Assembly (NCBI GenBank): GCA_903877645.1
Contig: CAIRES010000051.1
Coordinates: 1-64,000, forward strand
Direction of reading: 5' to 3'
DNA from: an uncultured Bacteroidota bacterium
GTDB lineage: Bacteria > Bacteroidota > Bacteroidia > Chitinophagales > Chitinophagaceae
Length of the DNA: 64,000 nucleotides
A program made the translations under genes and the position numbers. Shown one piece after another: positions 31,601-40,444 of this stretch. A model generated the notes under the pieces. It did not search any database. It saw only the letters and a program-made list of their open reading frames with translations, and was not told the origin of the DNA. Position 1 is the stretch's first letter, and each line of letters opens with the position of its first letter.

Positions 31601-34600
31601 CGCTTCCGGCTCCATTCGCCATTGCACCTTCTGCAATTTCTTATTGCGCTGGTACGTCAGGTACTGCTGTTACCCTCCCTGGATCAGCCAGCGGAGTTAA
31701 CTATAATTTATATAATGGCACTACGTTAGTTGCAACAGTACCTGGTACAGGTTCACCGATCTCCTTCGGCACGCTTACCTCAGGTACCTATACTGCAGTA
31801 GCGGTGAATGCAACAACAGGTTGTACTGCAAACATGACAGGCAGCTCTGTTCTTTCTATTGCTTCGTTGCCAACAGTATTTGCGGTAAGCGGCGGTGGTG
31901 CGTTCTGCGCAGGCAGCACGTCTACAGCACACGTTGGCCTTGCAGCATCTACATCGGGCATCACTTACCAGTTGATGAACGGAACAAGTACGGTAGGTAT
32001 TCCATTATCAGGTACCGGCAGCAGCATTGATTTCGGTACAGAAACACTTGGCGGTACCTATACAGTAGTAGCCAGTGCTTCAGGCTGTAACAATAATATG
32101 TCTGGTAGTGCAGTAGTGGTAGTAAATCCGGTGCCTGCACCATTTACAGTAAATGGCGGTGGTCCTTATTGCCTCGGCGGCACAGGCGTACATGTTGGTA
32201 TGCTAGGTTCTACCACAGGCGTTAACTACCAGGTATACATCAGCGGATCGCCGATAGGTACGCCGGTGGCTGGTACCGGCGCTGCTATTGACTTTGGCTT
32301 AAGCACGTCTTTAGGCAGCTATACAGTAGTGGCTACTAATCCGATTACTGGCTGCGTGGCTACAATGCCGGGCGCTCCGGTGGTAAGCAATTACGCTCCG
32401 CTGACATCTCATAACATCACAGGCGGCGGTAGTTTCTGCCCTGCAGGTGCTGGTGTTCATATCGGCCTTGATTCAACAACTTCAGGTAATACGTACCAGG
32501 TATACAGCGGCACTACCCCGGTAGGCAGCCTCGTTACCGGTGCCGGCGGACCAATTGATTTTGGCGCTTTCACTACTACAGGTACTTATACAGTTATCGG
32601 GCATAATACTACCACCGGTTGCTCCAGCAACATGGCAGGTAGCGCTATTGTTTCGCTTTACGCATTGCCTTCTGTTTATACTATAAGTGGTGGTGGTAAC
32701 TATTGCGCAGGCACAGGTGGCACACATGTTGGCCTTACAAGTTCAAGCACTTCAGTTAGCTACCAATTATTTAATAACAGCCTTCTGATTGGCGCGCCTG
32801 TTATAGGTACAGGTGCTGCAATAGACTTTGGAGTAGAAGTAGCTACAGGAACATATACTGTGGTGGCTACCGGCGCTATTACCGGTTGTTCTACAAGTAT
32901 GTCCGGCAGCACAGCGATCCATATAGATCGCTTGCCAACTGCTCTTTCTGTAACAGGCGGAGGCAATTATTGCCCCGGTAGTGCAGGTGTGCATATTGGC
33001 CTTGGCGGATCAGAAACAGGTGTTACTTACCAGTTATTCCATGGCTCAGCGCCAGTTGGCAGCCTGGTAGCCGGTACCGGTTCAGCCCTTGATTTTGGTG
33101 TACAAACAGGTTTAGGCACATACACAGTGATCGCAAGAAACACATCTACTACTTGTGTTGGCCCAATGTCGGGTGTTGCAAACGTGGGTGCTAATACTTT
33201 ACCAACAGCATATATTGCTTCCACTGGTGGCGGCTATTGCGCAGGCGGTGCAGGTATTGACGTCTCTTTGAGCGGATCAGATGCAGGCATCAACTACCAG
33301 TTATATAATGGCACTACCCCGGTAGGCGCTGCAATAGCAGGTACAGGCTCACCACTTGATCTTGGCGTGCAAACAGCAGCGGGTACCTATAAGATCATAG
33401 GTACCGATGCAACTACTGGTTGTAATAATAACATGACAGGTTCTACTCCGATAGTTGTTAACCCATTACCTCCGGCATATAATGTTACAGGTGGCGGTAA
33501 CTTCTGCGCAGGCACTCCGGGAACCCATGTGATGCTGAGCGGCTCTAACACAGGCTATACTTACCAGTTGATGAACGGCACTACAAGTGTAGGGGCATTA
33601 ACTGCAGGTACCGGTTTTGGCCTCGACTTCGGTGCGCTTTCTTTATCAGGTACGTACACTGTGATGGCTACAAATACATCAACAGGCTGCGCAGGTAATA
33701 TGACCGGTAGCGCGGTGGTAGGTATCAACGCTACACCAACGGTGTATACTACTGTAGGGCTTGGCAGCAGCTATTGCTCCGGCGGATCGGGTATTGACCT
33801 GACCTTGAGTGGTACACAAACAGGTGTAACTTACCAGTTGTACAATGGCACTACTACAGTAGGTACAGCAACAACGGGTACAGGTGCAAGCCTCGATTTC
33901 GGCCTGCATACTGCCGCAGGCGCTTATACTGTTCAGGCTGTTAATACATCTACAGGATGTACCAGCAACATGGCAGGCGTGGCAAACATTGTTGTTAATC
34001 CATTACCTGCCGCATTCACAGTAACAGGTGGCGGTAACTATTGCGCCGGTGGCACAGGTGTTGCTGTAGGCTTAAGTGGTAGCAACGCAGGTATGAACTA
34101 TCAATTATATCATCTTAGCACACCTGTTGGTTCTTCAGTGGCCGGTACAGGTTCTGCGGTAGATTTTGGGGTGCATACAGATATAGGCGACTATACAGTA
34201 GTAGCTACAAATTCAGCAACAATGTGTACTAACAACATGGCTGGTACTGCGCATATAGCAATAAATGCACTGCCTGCTGCATACACAGTAACAGGTGGAG
34301 GTAACTACTGCGCAGGTGGCACAGGATTACATGTTAATACATCAGGATCTGCAACAGGTATCAAATACCAGTTGTATAATGGCGGTACTATGGTTGGTTC
34401 TGCAGTATCCGGTACAGGCTTTGCGCTTGACCTTGGTGCACAGACCGCTGCAGGTACTTATACAGTTGTAGCAACTAATAACACTACGATGTGTACCAAT
34501 AACATGGTAGGCAGCAGTACAATAGTTGTTGATCTGTTACCTACGGCATTTGCTGTGACCGGTGGTGGTAACTACTGCGCAGGTGGCACTGGAGTTCATG

Positions 34601-36165
34601 TCGGTGCGGCCGGTTCTTCTACGGGCGTTTCTTACCAGTTATATAATGGTGTTACTGTATCAGGTTCTGCGGTTGCGGGTACCGGCACAGGCATTGACTT
34701 CGGGTCTAAGACAGCCGCCGGTACGTATACTGTTGTGGCTACAGATGGTACAACAGGTTGTACAAGTAACCTCACAGGTGGTACTACAATTGCTATTAAT
34801 GCATTGCCTGCTACTTTCTCAGTTATTGGTGGTGGTAACTTGTGCGCAGGCGCAGCAGGTGTCCACATCGGCCTTACTGGCTCAAGCTCAGGCATCAGCT
34901 ACCAGTTGCGCGATGGCTCAACATCTGCGGGTACACCTGTAATTGGAACAGGCACCGCCCTTGATCTTGGTGCACAAACTGTTGCAGGTACTTATACAGT
35001 AATAGCAACAGACGGTACTACAACATGTAACAATACAATGACAGGTAGTGCTTCTGTCGTTGTTAATCCTACTGTGGTTCCTTTTGTAAGTGTTTCAACA
35101 AGTGGTGGCGATACAGTTTGCTCAGGCAACCTGACGACATTCACTGCCACTGCGGTTAACGGAGGTACATCACCCGCTTACCAATGGACAGTAAACGGTA
35201 TTGCTGCATCAACAGGCGGATCATACTCATACATGCCTTCAAATGGCGATGTTGTGGGTGTTCAATTGACCAGCTCTGCTGTATGTGCAACTCCTGCTAT
35301 TGTGAGCGGACGAATGACAATGTCAGTTCAGCCACATGAATTGCCATCAATAGCAGTTTCAGCTAATCCGGGTGTAGAAGTTTGCCAGGGTTCAATGGTT
35401 AATTTCACAGCAGCACAGGGATATGGCGGTTCTGCTCCTATGTACTCTTGGATAGTAAACGGCACAAATGTTGGCTCATTATCAACATACAGTTATGTAC
35501 CTGCAAGCGGAGACGTTGTGTATTGTATACTGACCAGCAACTACCATTGCCGTCTTGCTAATACAGCAAACAGCAACCATGAGATCATGATCGTGGATCT
35601 TCCGGTAGCTCCTGTAGTTACAGTTTCTTCAGATGCTTCTGCATCTATTGCTCCCGGCCAGCAAGTGACATTCACTGCTACGGTTACTGGCGGAGGAACC
35701 TCTGTTTCTTACCAATGGTTTGTTGATGGTGTAGCAGTATCAGGCGCCACTTCACCGGTGTTTGTCACTAATACCTTAACTAACCTGAATGTAGTGACCT
35801 GTGTAGTAACAACTACAGGCGCATGCAGCGGTTTGACAGGTACATCATCCGGTTATATTATTCATGTAACTAATGTTGGTGTTCAGCAGGTTGCTTCATC
35901 AAACAGTAATGTTCAGTTAGTGCCAAACCCGAATAAGGGTACATTTATCCTGAAAGGCACACTGGCTACTACCGTTGATGAAGAAGTGACAATTGAAATA
36001 ACAGATATGCTTGGCCAGGTGATCTACAGCAGCAAACCAACTGCACACCATGGCGAGTTGAATGAAAAAATACAGCTCAGCAATACAGTTGCTAATGGCA
36101 TGTACTTATTGAACCTCCGTTCTGCAACAGATAACGTAGTGTTCCACATGGTTATTGAGCAATAA
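25630..36165 (+). CDS. Giant T9SS surface protein with 20 tandem 89-residue repeats
   Basis: 3511 residues. Signal peptide 1-24. In order: glycine-rich domain (about 25-267, with GGRVQATLTVTPGM and GGGGGGASDIRIGGTGLTNR); choice-of-anchor-D-like beta domain (274-379); Ig-like domain; GEVED domain (487-655, QVWIDFNDNGVFETSESVGG); a second anchor-D-like domain; Ig-like; a second GEVED (874-1039, QIWIDFNNSGTFETSEIVGG); Ig-like; three Big2-like units (1146-1368); 20 repeats of about 89 residues (1369-3151); three Ig/PKD-like domains; and a T9SS type A sorting domain (3426-3511, from VQLVPNPNKGTFIL). GEVED and Ig-like domains are typical of cell-surface adhesins of Bacteroidota. Exported by the GldKLMN system; adhesion or gliding is inferred. 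A terminator follows 23 bases after the stop. Confidence 0.88.
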   Translation: MKKIYSLLILGCLSCLTTLRVNAQTTTYSTGGTTNNYTVPAGITAVAVDIAGASGGLSYPGNAGGKGGRVQATLTVTPGMVLYCYVGNVGGNGCYCGTPSGGANGSGGGANGGAGSGGGGGGGGASDIRIGGTGLTNRVVVGAGGGAASYACGEVGGDGGGSVGSNGNECGSYYSGACGGGATQSAGGPAGSYGGASNGGFGYGGYAYSSYYGGGGGGGYYGGGGGVYGSGGGGSSYPVTGATTTYASAVTNTAAYRSAAAGYVKITPLAPNVIASPTSLAFGAVTTSTTSTPLLFALSGSILTGTPLTITAPANFQISPDGTTWYNSSSPYTYTYSGSSFSTIFYVELLPTAVTSYSGNITVTGGGLTATYNVAVTGSGAAACSGTPTAGSATINGGSSASGNSSTSFTLNAPTATVAGGITYQWQSSPTSGGTYTNIPGGNTLSFVYTGLTTTTYFRCVVACGANTATTGNVFATFVLPASSCTPSSYYNSCSYYAGTSGTPVTIAGASSTSISDGSTCGSGTGGSSYYYNNIGSSVILNPGGSYAVVMGSTNCYQSGQVWIDFNDNGVFETSESVGGYASSGCPGTRGSFNIAIPSGSAVGSHRMRVVNDYDGGYGPGGSTYYPTYPQMNPCPNTSLTQYYADTRDYTATILPPTPAIVATAASSFGNVTVGSSSFPVAYTLVSGSALIPGTGLITVTAPTGFQVSVNGTTWVSSATLAYTGGVLNPQNVYIQFNPTSATSYSGNVAFTGGGIPSTVNVAVSGTGVNTGCSGTPTAGSAVISPSSGNGSTPFSLSLSGSSASGGLIYQWQSSSSSTGPWVNIPGGIYSGYNFTGIGATTYFRCNVTCVASNTTVASATTSATYVPVALASSSCTPSATYASAACSSYNFVVATSGRPFTMTGISGTSINDNTACTGTGYTDQTSTMSVTLAAGAAYTCYTAYPNSSYTMTDQIWIDFNNSGTFETSEIVGGTATYTASSAHAETVTLPAGIAPGNYRMRVIVAYASDPSNYPAIPPCPGSGGTMYYCETRDYKVVVQGGALPCSGTPLAGIVNASPTVSCGAFTANMFNVGVNTGSGIVYQWQSSSNPTSGFTNVSGATSASYTVNLSTVGTIYYRDSVTCTTTGSTGNSKTPAQQLIYNAAPTPITGTLTVCKGTNSTLGSTPTGGTWFSDNTAVATIGSSSGAVVSVSAGTANITYTAPSTCITSSPFIVNPQPSAITGVGVFCGTQTTTLASTPSGGTWTSSNTGVATTAGSLSSVITGISIGGLANITYTLPTGCIATMPVTVNPLSIITGTPSMCLGYGTTLADATSGGTWSSSSPGVATINTSGLMTSVALGTTTVSYSMPTTGCTATQVVAVTNPPTGFTVTGGGHFCNHGAGVLVGLSGTNAGISYQLYNGATPIGAPIIGAGFGISFGIDTLPGVYGVIAGVGACQFTMPNTVTISLDPLPTAFTVSGSNGGTYCAGGTGAHVFLNSSTIGVNYQLFNSTTSTPIGSPISGTSSVLDFGLQLTGSYSIVGTNTVTGCIGNMANVLTVTTTPVPAVFTMSSSGGYCAGGSGIPVTVSGSTTGVSYQLYSSGTPVGAPIAGTGSLISFGSITTGGIYTVIATNTVTACTSSMTGATSVTVNALPTVYTVIGGGAYCVGTTSTVHVGINASSTGVNYQLYANGVSLGSTYNIAGTGASLDFGAQSTLGGYTIVATNATTLCGANMAASVIVTTNPLPTAFTVSGGGNYCAGGTGVLVGLGGSVLSTNYQLFNGTSLVSALSGTGSALNYGLQTAAGSYNVVATNTITGCTTGMTSSATVVVNPLPVSTYSVTGGGAYCAGGVGALVGLSGSQSGYSYQLYLTGVANGTAVTGTGSSISFGNKPLTGAYTVVATSSATPGCISNMTGSVAVSTAPLPTTYAVTGGGGYCVGTPGVHVGLAGSDAGITYQLYNGSSPYATLLGTGSALDFGVIGTTGVYTMSASNPSTVCSVNMLSSAVVNVNTLPAPFAIAPSAISYCAGTSGTAVTLPGSASGVNYNLYNGTTLVATVPGTGSPISFGTLTSGTYTAVAVNATTGCTANMTGSSVLSIASLPTVFAVSGGGAFCAGSTSTAHVGLAASTSGITYQLMNGTSTVGIPLSGTGSSIDFGTETLGGTYTVVASASGCNNNMSGSAVVVVNPVPAPFTVNGGGPYCLGGTGVHVGMLGSTTGVNYQVYISGSPIGTPVAGTGAAIDFGLSTSLGSYTVVATNPITGCVATMPGAPVVSNYAPLTSHNITGGGSFCPAGAGVHIGLDSTTSGNTYQVYSGTTPVGSLVTGAGGPIDFGAFTTTGTYTVIGHNTTTGCSSNMAGSAIVSLYALPSVYTISGGGNYCAGTGGTHVGLTSSSTSVSYQLFNNSLLIGAPVIGTGAAIDFGVEVATGTYTVVATGAITGCSTSMSGSTAIHIDRLPTALSVTGGGNYCPGSAGVHIGLGGSETGVTYQLFHGSAPVGSLVAGTGSALDFGVQTGLGTYTVIARNTSTTCVGPMSGVANVGANTLPTAYIASTGGGYCAGGAGIDVSLSGSDAGINYQLYNGTTPVGAAIAGTGSPLDLGVQTAAGTYKIIGTDATTGCNNNMTGSTPIVVNPLPPAYNVTGGGNFCAGTPGTHVMLSGSNTGYTYQLMNGTTSVGALTAGTGFGLDFGALSLSGTYTVMATNTSTGCAGNMTGSAVVGINATPTVYTTVGLGSSYCSGGSGIDLTLSGTQTGVTYQLYNGTTTVGTATTGTGASLDFGLHTAAGAYTVQAVNTSTGCTSNMAGVANIVVNPLPAAFTVTGGGNYCAGGTGVAVGLSGSNAGMNYQLYHLSTPVGSSVAGTGSAVDFGVHTDIGDYTVVATNSATMCTNNMAGTAHIAINALPAAYTVTGGGNYCAGGTGLHVNTSGSATGIKYQLYNGGTMVGSAVSGTGFALDLGAQTAAGTYTVVATNNTTMCTNNMVGSSTIVVDLLPTAFAVTGGGNYCAGGTGVHVGAAGSSTGVSYQLYNGVTVSGSAVAGTGTGIDFGSKTAAGTYTVVATDGTTGCTSNLTGGTTIAINALPATFSVIGGGNLCAGAAGVHIGLTGSSSGISYQLRDGSTSAGTPVIGTGTALDLGAQTVAGTYTVIATDGTTTCNNTMTGSASVVVNPTVVPFVSVSTSGGDTVCSGNLTTFTATAVNGGTSPAYQWTVNGIAASTGGSYSYMPSNGDVVGVQLTSSAVCATPAIVSGRMTMSVQPHELPSIAVSANPGVEVCQGSMVNFTAAQGYGGSAPMYSWIVNGTNVGSLSTYSYVPASGDVVYCILTSNYHCRLANTANSNHEIMIVDLPVAPVVTVSSDASASIAPGQQVTFTATVTGGGTSVSYQWFVDGVAVSGATSPVFVTNTLTNLNVVTCVVTTTGACSGLTGTSSGYIIHVTNVGVQQVASSNSNVQLVPNPNKGTFILKGTLATTVDEEVTIEITDMLGQVIYSSKPTAHHGELNEKIQLSNTVANGMYLLNLRSATDNVVFHMVIEQ
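29734..35082 (+). repeat. 20 tandem ~267-bp coding repeats
   Basis: Within the giant gene, 20 units average 89 codons each. Consensus landmarks are (F/Y)TVTGGGNYCAGGTGVHVGL, then YQLYNG, a GTG(S/A)xxDFG motif, GTYTVVATN, and GCxxNMxGS before an (N/A)PLP(T/A) linker. Most units have two Cys, which suggests one disulfide per domain. Units are diverged at both DNA and protein level, so this is not a recent slippage array. Confidence 0.9.
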
Positions 36166-36188
36166 GCTGCTTGCAAGTATATTAAAGG

Positions 36189-36217
36189 AAGAGGGGAGCT
36201 ATATGGCTCCCCTCTTT
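36189..36217 (+). terminator. Terminator after the giant gene
   Basis: aagaggggagc (36189-36199) pairs perfectly with gctcccctctt (36206-36216) around a 6-base loop and is followed by T. It lies between convergent genes and could serve both directions. Confidence 0.75.
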
Positions 36218-36265
36218 CTGTGTGTAACGGCAATGATCGGTTCGATTGTGTTCAGCGCAACCGGA

Positions 36266-36904
36266 TCATTGCAGGAATGGGTTATGCTTTTGTTCATAGC
36301 CCACCTCAGTGGCCGGGCCATGGCCCGATAATACTGTTGTGGCCGGTGGTAAGCTGAATAGCTGTGTGCGTATGCTGTTGAGTAAGGTATCCATACTGCC
36401 ACCAGGCAGGTCTGTTCGGCCTATGCTGCCCGAGAAAAGCACATCACCACCAACGACCCAGTTGCCATCAGGATAGTAGAAGGATACACTGCCGGGGGAG
36501 TGGCCCGGGGTAAAGAGTACTTTTATAGTATCGTTGCCAAGTAACAACGGCTCTTGCTCTTTAATGAAGAAGTCGGGAACCGGATTTTGCCTGAAGTCAA
36601 AGCCAAACATAGCTGCCGATCCTGCAGCCATTTTCAGTACCGGTATTTCCTGTTCATGTATACCAAACGGAATATTGAACCTGTCTTTAAGGGCTTGTAT
36701 CCCGAAAATATGATCGATATGGCCGTGGGTATTGATGATCGCCTGTGGTTTCAATTGCTTATCGGTAATATAATTGATCAATGTCGCCGCTTCCTGCTCG
36801 CCATACATGCCGGGGTCTACGATCCAACATTCCTTTTTTTCATTGGCAATAATATAGGTGTTCTCTTCAAAGGCATTGAAAGTAAAGAAATTGACATTTA
36901 ACAT
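36266..36904 (-). CDS. MBL-fold metallohydrolase (glyoxalase II-like)
   Basis: 212 residues, cytoplasmic. Metal motif IINTHGHIDHIFGI (HxHxDH), then TPGHSPGSVSFYYPDGNW with the next His, VVGGDVLFSGSIGRTD with the bridging Asp, and a C-terminal LSGHGPAT with the last His. These are the ligands of the dinuclear zinc/iron site of glyoxalase II-like enzymes that hydrolyse thioesters such as S-lactoylglutathione or a bacillithiol analogue. Substrate unassigned. The frame extends to 36973, but MLNVNFFTFNAFEENTY at 36904 is the usual family N-terminus. TATTTTTG at 36945-36938 on the same strand may be its -7 element. Divergent from the gene at 36976. Confidence 0.88.
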   Translation of the reverse strand: MLNVNFFTFNAFEENTYIIANEKKECWIVDPGMYGEQEAATLINYITDKQLKPQAIINTHGHIDHIFGIQALKDRFNIPFGIHEQEIPVLKMAAGSAAMFGFDFRQNPVPDFFIKEQEPLLLGNDTIKVLFTPGHSPGSVSFYYPDGNWVVGGDVLFSGSIGRTDLPGGSMDTLLNSIRTQLFSLPPATTVLSGHGPATEVGYEQKHNPFLQ

Positions 36905-36975
36905 ATCCGTGTCGTATAATTTTAGTAAATTGTATTGCAAAAATAAGCTATTACAGGCATAGCCCTTTAACAACT

Positions 36976-39900
36976 ATGAGTGCGGTGAGTGAAAATAACA
37001 AAAAGTGCAGGGTTTTCTTATTCGTGATGAGCTGTGTGCTGCTGATGGCCCCGGCGTTCGTTTATGGCCAGTCTTATGTGGAGCTGTTTGGGCAAAACAG
37101 GATACAGCACCGCAAATTTGACTGGAAATTCTTTGATACCAAACATTTCAGGGTATATCATTACGACAGGGCTGGCAGAGCTCTTGGCCGCTATGTGGCT
37201 GAAGAGGCTGAAAATGATATTACTGTAATTGAGAAGAAGCTGGGAGGACAATTTTCCAAGCGCTTCAGCATTATTTTATACAACTCTTATGATGAGTACC
37301 TCCAAACTAATATTGGCTTAAAAGATGAGTCTCCGCTTACGGGCAATGCCCGCTCGGGTACAGTAAATCTGGTAGGGGATAAACTCGTTGTTTACTTTAC
37401 CGGCCAGCACAACGATCTGCAACACCAGATAAGGACAGGCATGGCCAGGGTGGTGATGGAGCGAATGATATTTGGTGACAGCTTTAAAAAAATGGTGAAG
37501 AATGCATTGCTGCTCAACCTGCCGCAATGGGTAACCGATGGCTACATATCTTACTTGGTAGATGGCTGGGACGCTAAAAGTAACAGCGACTGGAAAAGCC
37601 TGCTCGATGCTCGGCCTGATGCCGGATTTTACCAGCTTGCAGATGAATACCCGGAGCTTGCAGGCAAGGCATTCTGGAAATTTGTATCCACTCAGTACAG
37701 CAACAATACGATGAAGAACCTGTTGTACACCATGCAGCAAAAAACCAGTCTGAATAAAGCGGTAAAAGAAAAAGCTAACCTCGGTATAGACGTCGTGAAG
37801 GCGTATGATTCCTGCATTCATTTCTATAAAGATGTTTATGCCGCTGATGCAAAACAGCAGGAGACGCCTGATAGCACGAAAGGCCTTATTTCATTGAAGG
37901 TGCCCAAAGACAATACTGTTATCCGTAGCATAAGGGTATCGCCAAGAGGCAATGATGTGGCGTATGTGGCATGGAAAGACGGTATGTATACTGTGTATAC
38001 CCAGAAGACAGCCAAAGAGCAGGAATCGGCTACGCTACTCGAAGGAGGGCAAAAGGACCTTACAGAAGCAAACGACCCTAACTATCCTATGCTGGCATGG
38101 TCGGCAGCCGGATATAAACTGGCTATACTCTATAAAAAAGGGTTTGAGACGAAGCTGCGCATATACAATAGCCTTAAAGGAAGGATAGATAACTATGTGA
38201 TCCCAAAGAACAGGTTTGACCGGGTTCTGAATATGGCGTTTATGGAAGACGATGACCAATTGGTGTTTTCAGCCATAAAGAAAAGCCAGACCGATCTGTA
38301 CCTGTTTACCATAAAGGGATCGAAGATGACCAATATTACGGATGATGCATGGGATGACGTAGACCCGGTGTGCATCAGTGGCGCTGCAAGAAAAGGAATA
38401 TTGTTTCTCTCTAACAGGCCAAAGCCTGACATGGATGTGCCGCTGGGTGTCAATGAGCTGCCTACAGGGCAGATGAATGTATTCTTTTACAACACCAGGA
38501 CAAAGAGCCGTGAGCTGTTGCAATGCACTAATATGAACACCGGGCATGTGACGCAGCCCATACAATATGGCATAGATAATTTTGCTTTCCTGTATGACAG
38601 TAACGGGGTCAATAACAAATTTGTAGTGCTTTTTGCCCGCGACCGGCATAATAAAGACTCAGCATATTCTGTGCCGATCACTAACTATTCCACAGGCATC
38701 ATCAGTCAGCAATACAACCTGGCCAGCGGCGATGTGGCAGACGTGGTGCAGGAGAAAGATAAATACAGGGTGTATTTCCATGACCTGCAAATGCCCGGAG
38801 TAAATACTACTGTGAAAACACTTTTGCCCACTACGTTGTCTATAGAAAAGCCGGAGCCTGCAAATGCTTCGGCAGATAAAAGGCTAACCTACAGTGCAGG
38901 CCATTATGTGAATGAAGAAGAAGAACAAACGCAACCTGAAATAAAAGGCGGAAATGCATTCCAATCAGAATTTACAGATACTACAGACAGGCCAAGGCCA
39001 AAAAAACACAACCGGGGAAGTAATAATATCCATAAAGCAAATGCTGATAGCACTGCATCAGACAGTTCAATGCTGGCTGTGATCAACGATAGTGCTTATG
39101 TGAAGATGAAGCCGTCTAAATACAGGCTGAGCTTTAAGCCCGACTTTTTTTCAATAAAGCTGGATAACAGCGTTTTGTTTTCTCAATACCAGTCGATCTC
39201 CTCAAATGGAGGGCAGTATGTTAATCCCTCTCTGGGCGCACTCACAACAATCAGCCTGAACGAAATGATGGAGGATTACCGCATCACCGCCGGCTTCCAA
39301 TTGCCTATCAATGTTTCCGGCTCTGCATATTTCCTGCAATACCAGAACTTCAGGCACCGGATCGACTGGGGACTGATGTTCCTTCGTACGCAAGACAAGG
39401 AAGCGCTGCCTGTAGAGTATGTGGATCAGGCAGGTAATGCATTGATACAAAACCAACTTTTTAAAACAGTAACGAATATGCTGCAGGCAGATCTTTCGTA
39501 TCCACTGGATAGGATACATAGCATCAGATTTCACACGGCGGTGCGGCAGGATAGGCTGGTAGAGAAGGCAACAGACACACTTAGCCTGTCTTATGCGCTG
39601 CCGAATACCAATAATTACACATCGCTCAGCAGGCTGGAGTATGTGTTTGACAATACCATAAGCCCCGCCATCAATATACTTAATGGTACAAGGTTCAAAT
39701 TTTATGGGGAGTACCTGTATGGGCTCAATAACGGCAACAGGAGTTGCTATAACCTGGGCCTGGATATACGCAACTATCAAAAACTGTATAAAAATTTTAT
39801 ATTGGCAAACAGGCTGGCTTACGCGCACTCGGATGGTAATAGCGAAGTCGAATATCTCGTGGGCGGGGTAGACAACTGGATAGGGCCTAAACAGGAAGCA

Positions 39901-40356
39901 GGCGCCTCGCAAGCGCCCGACCCCAACTATGGCTTTCAGGCGATGAGTACACCCCTGCGTGGATACGGTCAGTATGCAAGAACAGGCAATAATTTTGCCG
40001 TGCTGAATACCGAACTGAGGCTTCCTGTGCTCACCACGTTTTTGAAGAAACCTATTCAGTCGGCGATATTAAAGAACCTGCAGGTAGTTGCTTTTATGGA
40101 TGCCGGATCGGCATGGAGGGGCTTGATACCGGATGTTGGCAACACCGGCGCCACCTATTCTTACCCTACGTTAGGATCGACCACGCCGAATAATAATGTA
40201 TTTGTACAATTTACAGTGCCTGCCGGGCTGGCGCTTGGCTATGGGGCAGGTATCCGCACTTCCATTTTTGGCTACTTTATCCGGCTGGATGAGGGGTGGA
40301 GCATAGATAATCCACGCAAACCGATGACCTATTTTGCATTGGGTACGGATTTTTAA
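36976..40356 (+). CDS. Peptidase-MA-like / TolB-like propeller / outer-membrane barrel protein
   Basis: 1126 residues. Signal peptide (FLFVMSCVLLMAPAFVYG-Q, to about 31). Residues 40-270 resemble a peptidase MA domain (FDTKHFRVYHYDRAG, later LPQWVTDGYISYLVDG near 181-196), but no HExxH zinc motif is present: the expected place reads ARVVMERMI. Residues 300-640 are a TolB/WD40-like propeller (VSPRGNDVAYVAWKDGMYTVY, YPMLAWSAAGYKLAILY, ILFLSNRPKPDMD). After an acidic linker (about 640-690) comes a C-terminal barrel of the BamA/TamA type (VFDNTISPAINILNGTRFKF ... GAGIRTSIFGYFIRLDEGW ... FALGTDF). It is followed by an MCE gene and an OstA gene, so a role in outer-membrane or lipid transport is inferred. 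Confidence 0.75.
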   Translation: MSAVSENNKKCRVFLFVMSCVLLMAPAFVYGQSYVELFGQNRIQHRKFDWKFFDTKHFRVYHYDRAGRALGRYVAEEAENDITVIEKKLGGQFSKRFSIILYNSYDEYLQTNIGLKDESPLTGNARSGTVNLVGDKLVVYFTGQHNDLQHQIRTGMARVVMERMIFGDSFKKMVKNALLLNLPQWVTDGYISYLVDGWDAKSNSDWKSLLDARPDAGFYQLADEYPELAGKAFWKFVSTQYSNNTMKNLLYTMQQKTSLNKAVKEKANLGIDVVKAYDSCIHFYKDVYAADAKQQETPDSTKGLISLKVPKDNTVIRSIRVSPRGNDVAYVAWKDGMYTVYTQKTAKEQESATLLEGGQKDLTEANDPNYPMLAWSAAGYKLAILYKKGFETKLRIYNSLKGRIDNYVIPKNRFDRVLNMAFMEDDDQLVFSAIKKSQTDLYLFTIKGSKMTNITDDAWDDVDPVCISGAARKGILFLSNRPKPDMDVPLGVNELPTGQMNVFFYNTRTKSRELLQCTNMNTGHVTQPIQYGIDNFAFLYDSNGVNNKFVVLFARDRHNKDSAYSVPITNYSTGIISQQYNLASGDVADVVQEKDKYRVYFHDLQMPGVNTTVKTLLPTTLSIEKPEPANASADKRLTYSAGHYVNEEEEQTQPEIKGGNAFQSEFTDTTDRPRPKKHNRGSNNIHKANADSTASDSSMLAVINDSAYVKMKPSKYRLSFKPDFFSIKLDNSVLFSQYQSISSNGGQYVNPSLGALTTISLNEMMEDYRITAGFQLPINVSGSAYFLQYQNFRHRIDWGLMFLRTQDKEALPVEYVDQAGNALIQNQLFKTVTNMLQADLSYPLDRIHSIRFHTAVRQDRLVEKATDTLSLSYALPNTNNYTSLSRLEYVFDNTISPAINILNGTRFKFYGEYLYGLNNGNRSCYNLGLDIRNYQKLYKNFILANRLAYAHSDGNSEVEYLVGGVDNWIGPKQEAGASQAPDPNYGFQAMSTPLRGYGQYARTGNNFAVLNTELRLPVLTTFLKKPIQSAILKNLQVVAFMDAGSAWRGLIPDVGNTGATYSYPTLGSTTPNNNVFVQFTVPAGLALGYGAGIRTSIFGYFIRLDEGWSIDNPRKPMTYFALGTDF

Positions 40357-40418
40357 GGGAATAACAGCGAATATTATAGATTATTATGTATATCAAATCA
40401 GTATTACCCTCTTTTCGT

Positions 40419-40426
40419 TACTTTTG
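40419..40426 (+). promoter_or_regulatory. TACTTTTG -7 element upstream of the MCE gene
   Basis: TACTTTTG lies 18 bases before the ATG at 40445. The 88-base gap after the barrel gene lacks a terminator, so this may be an additional internal promoter. No clear -33 TTG. Confidence 0.4.
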
Positions 40427-40444
40427 CAAACTTGAACACACACT

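Noticed and set aside
29734-35082. CRISPR-like regular repetition
   Set aside because: The period is about 267 bases, units are diverged and form one open coding frame, so this is a protein repeat and not a CRISPR array.
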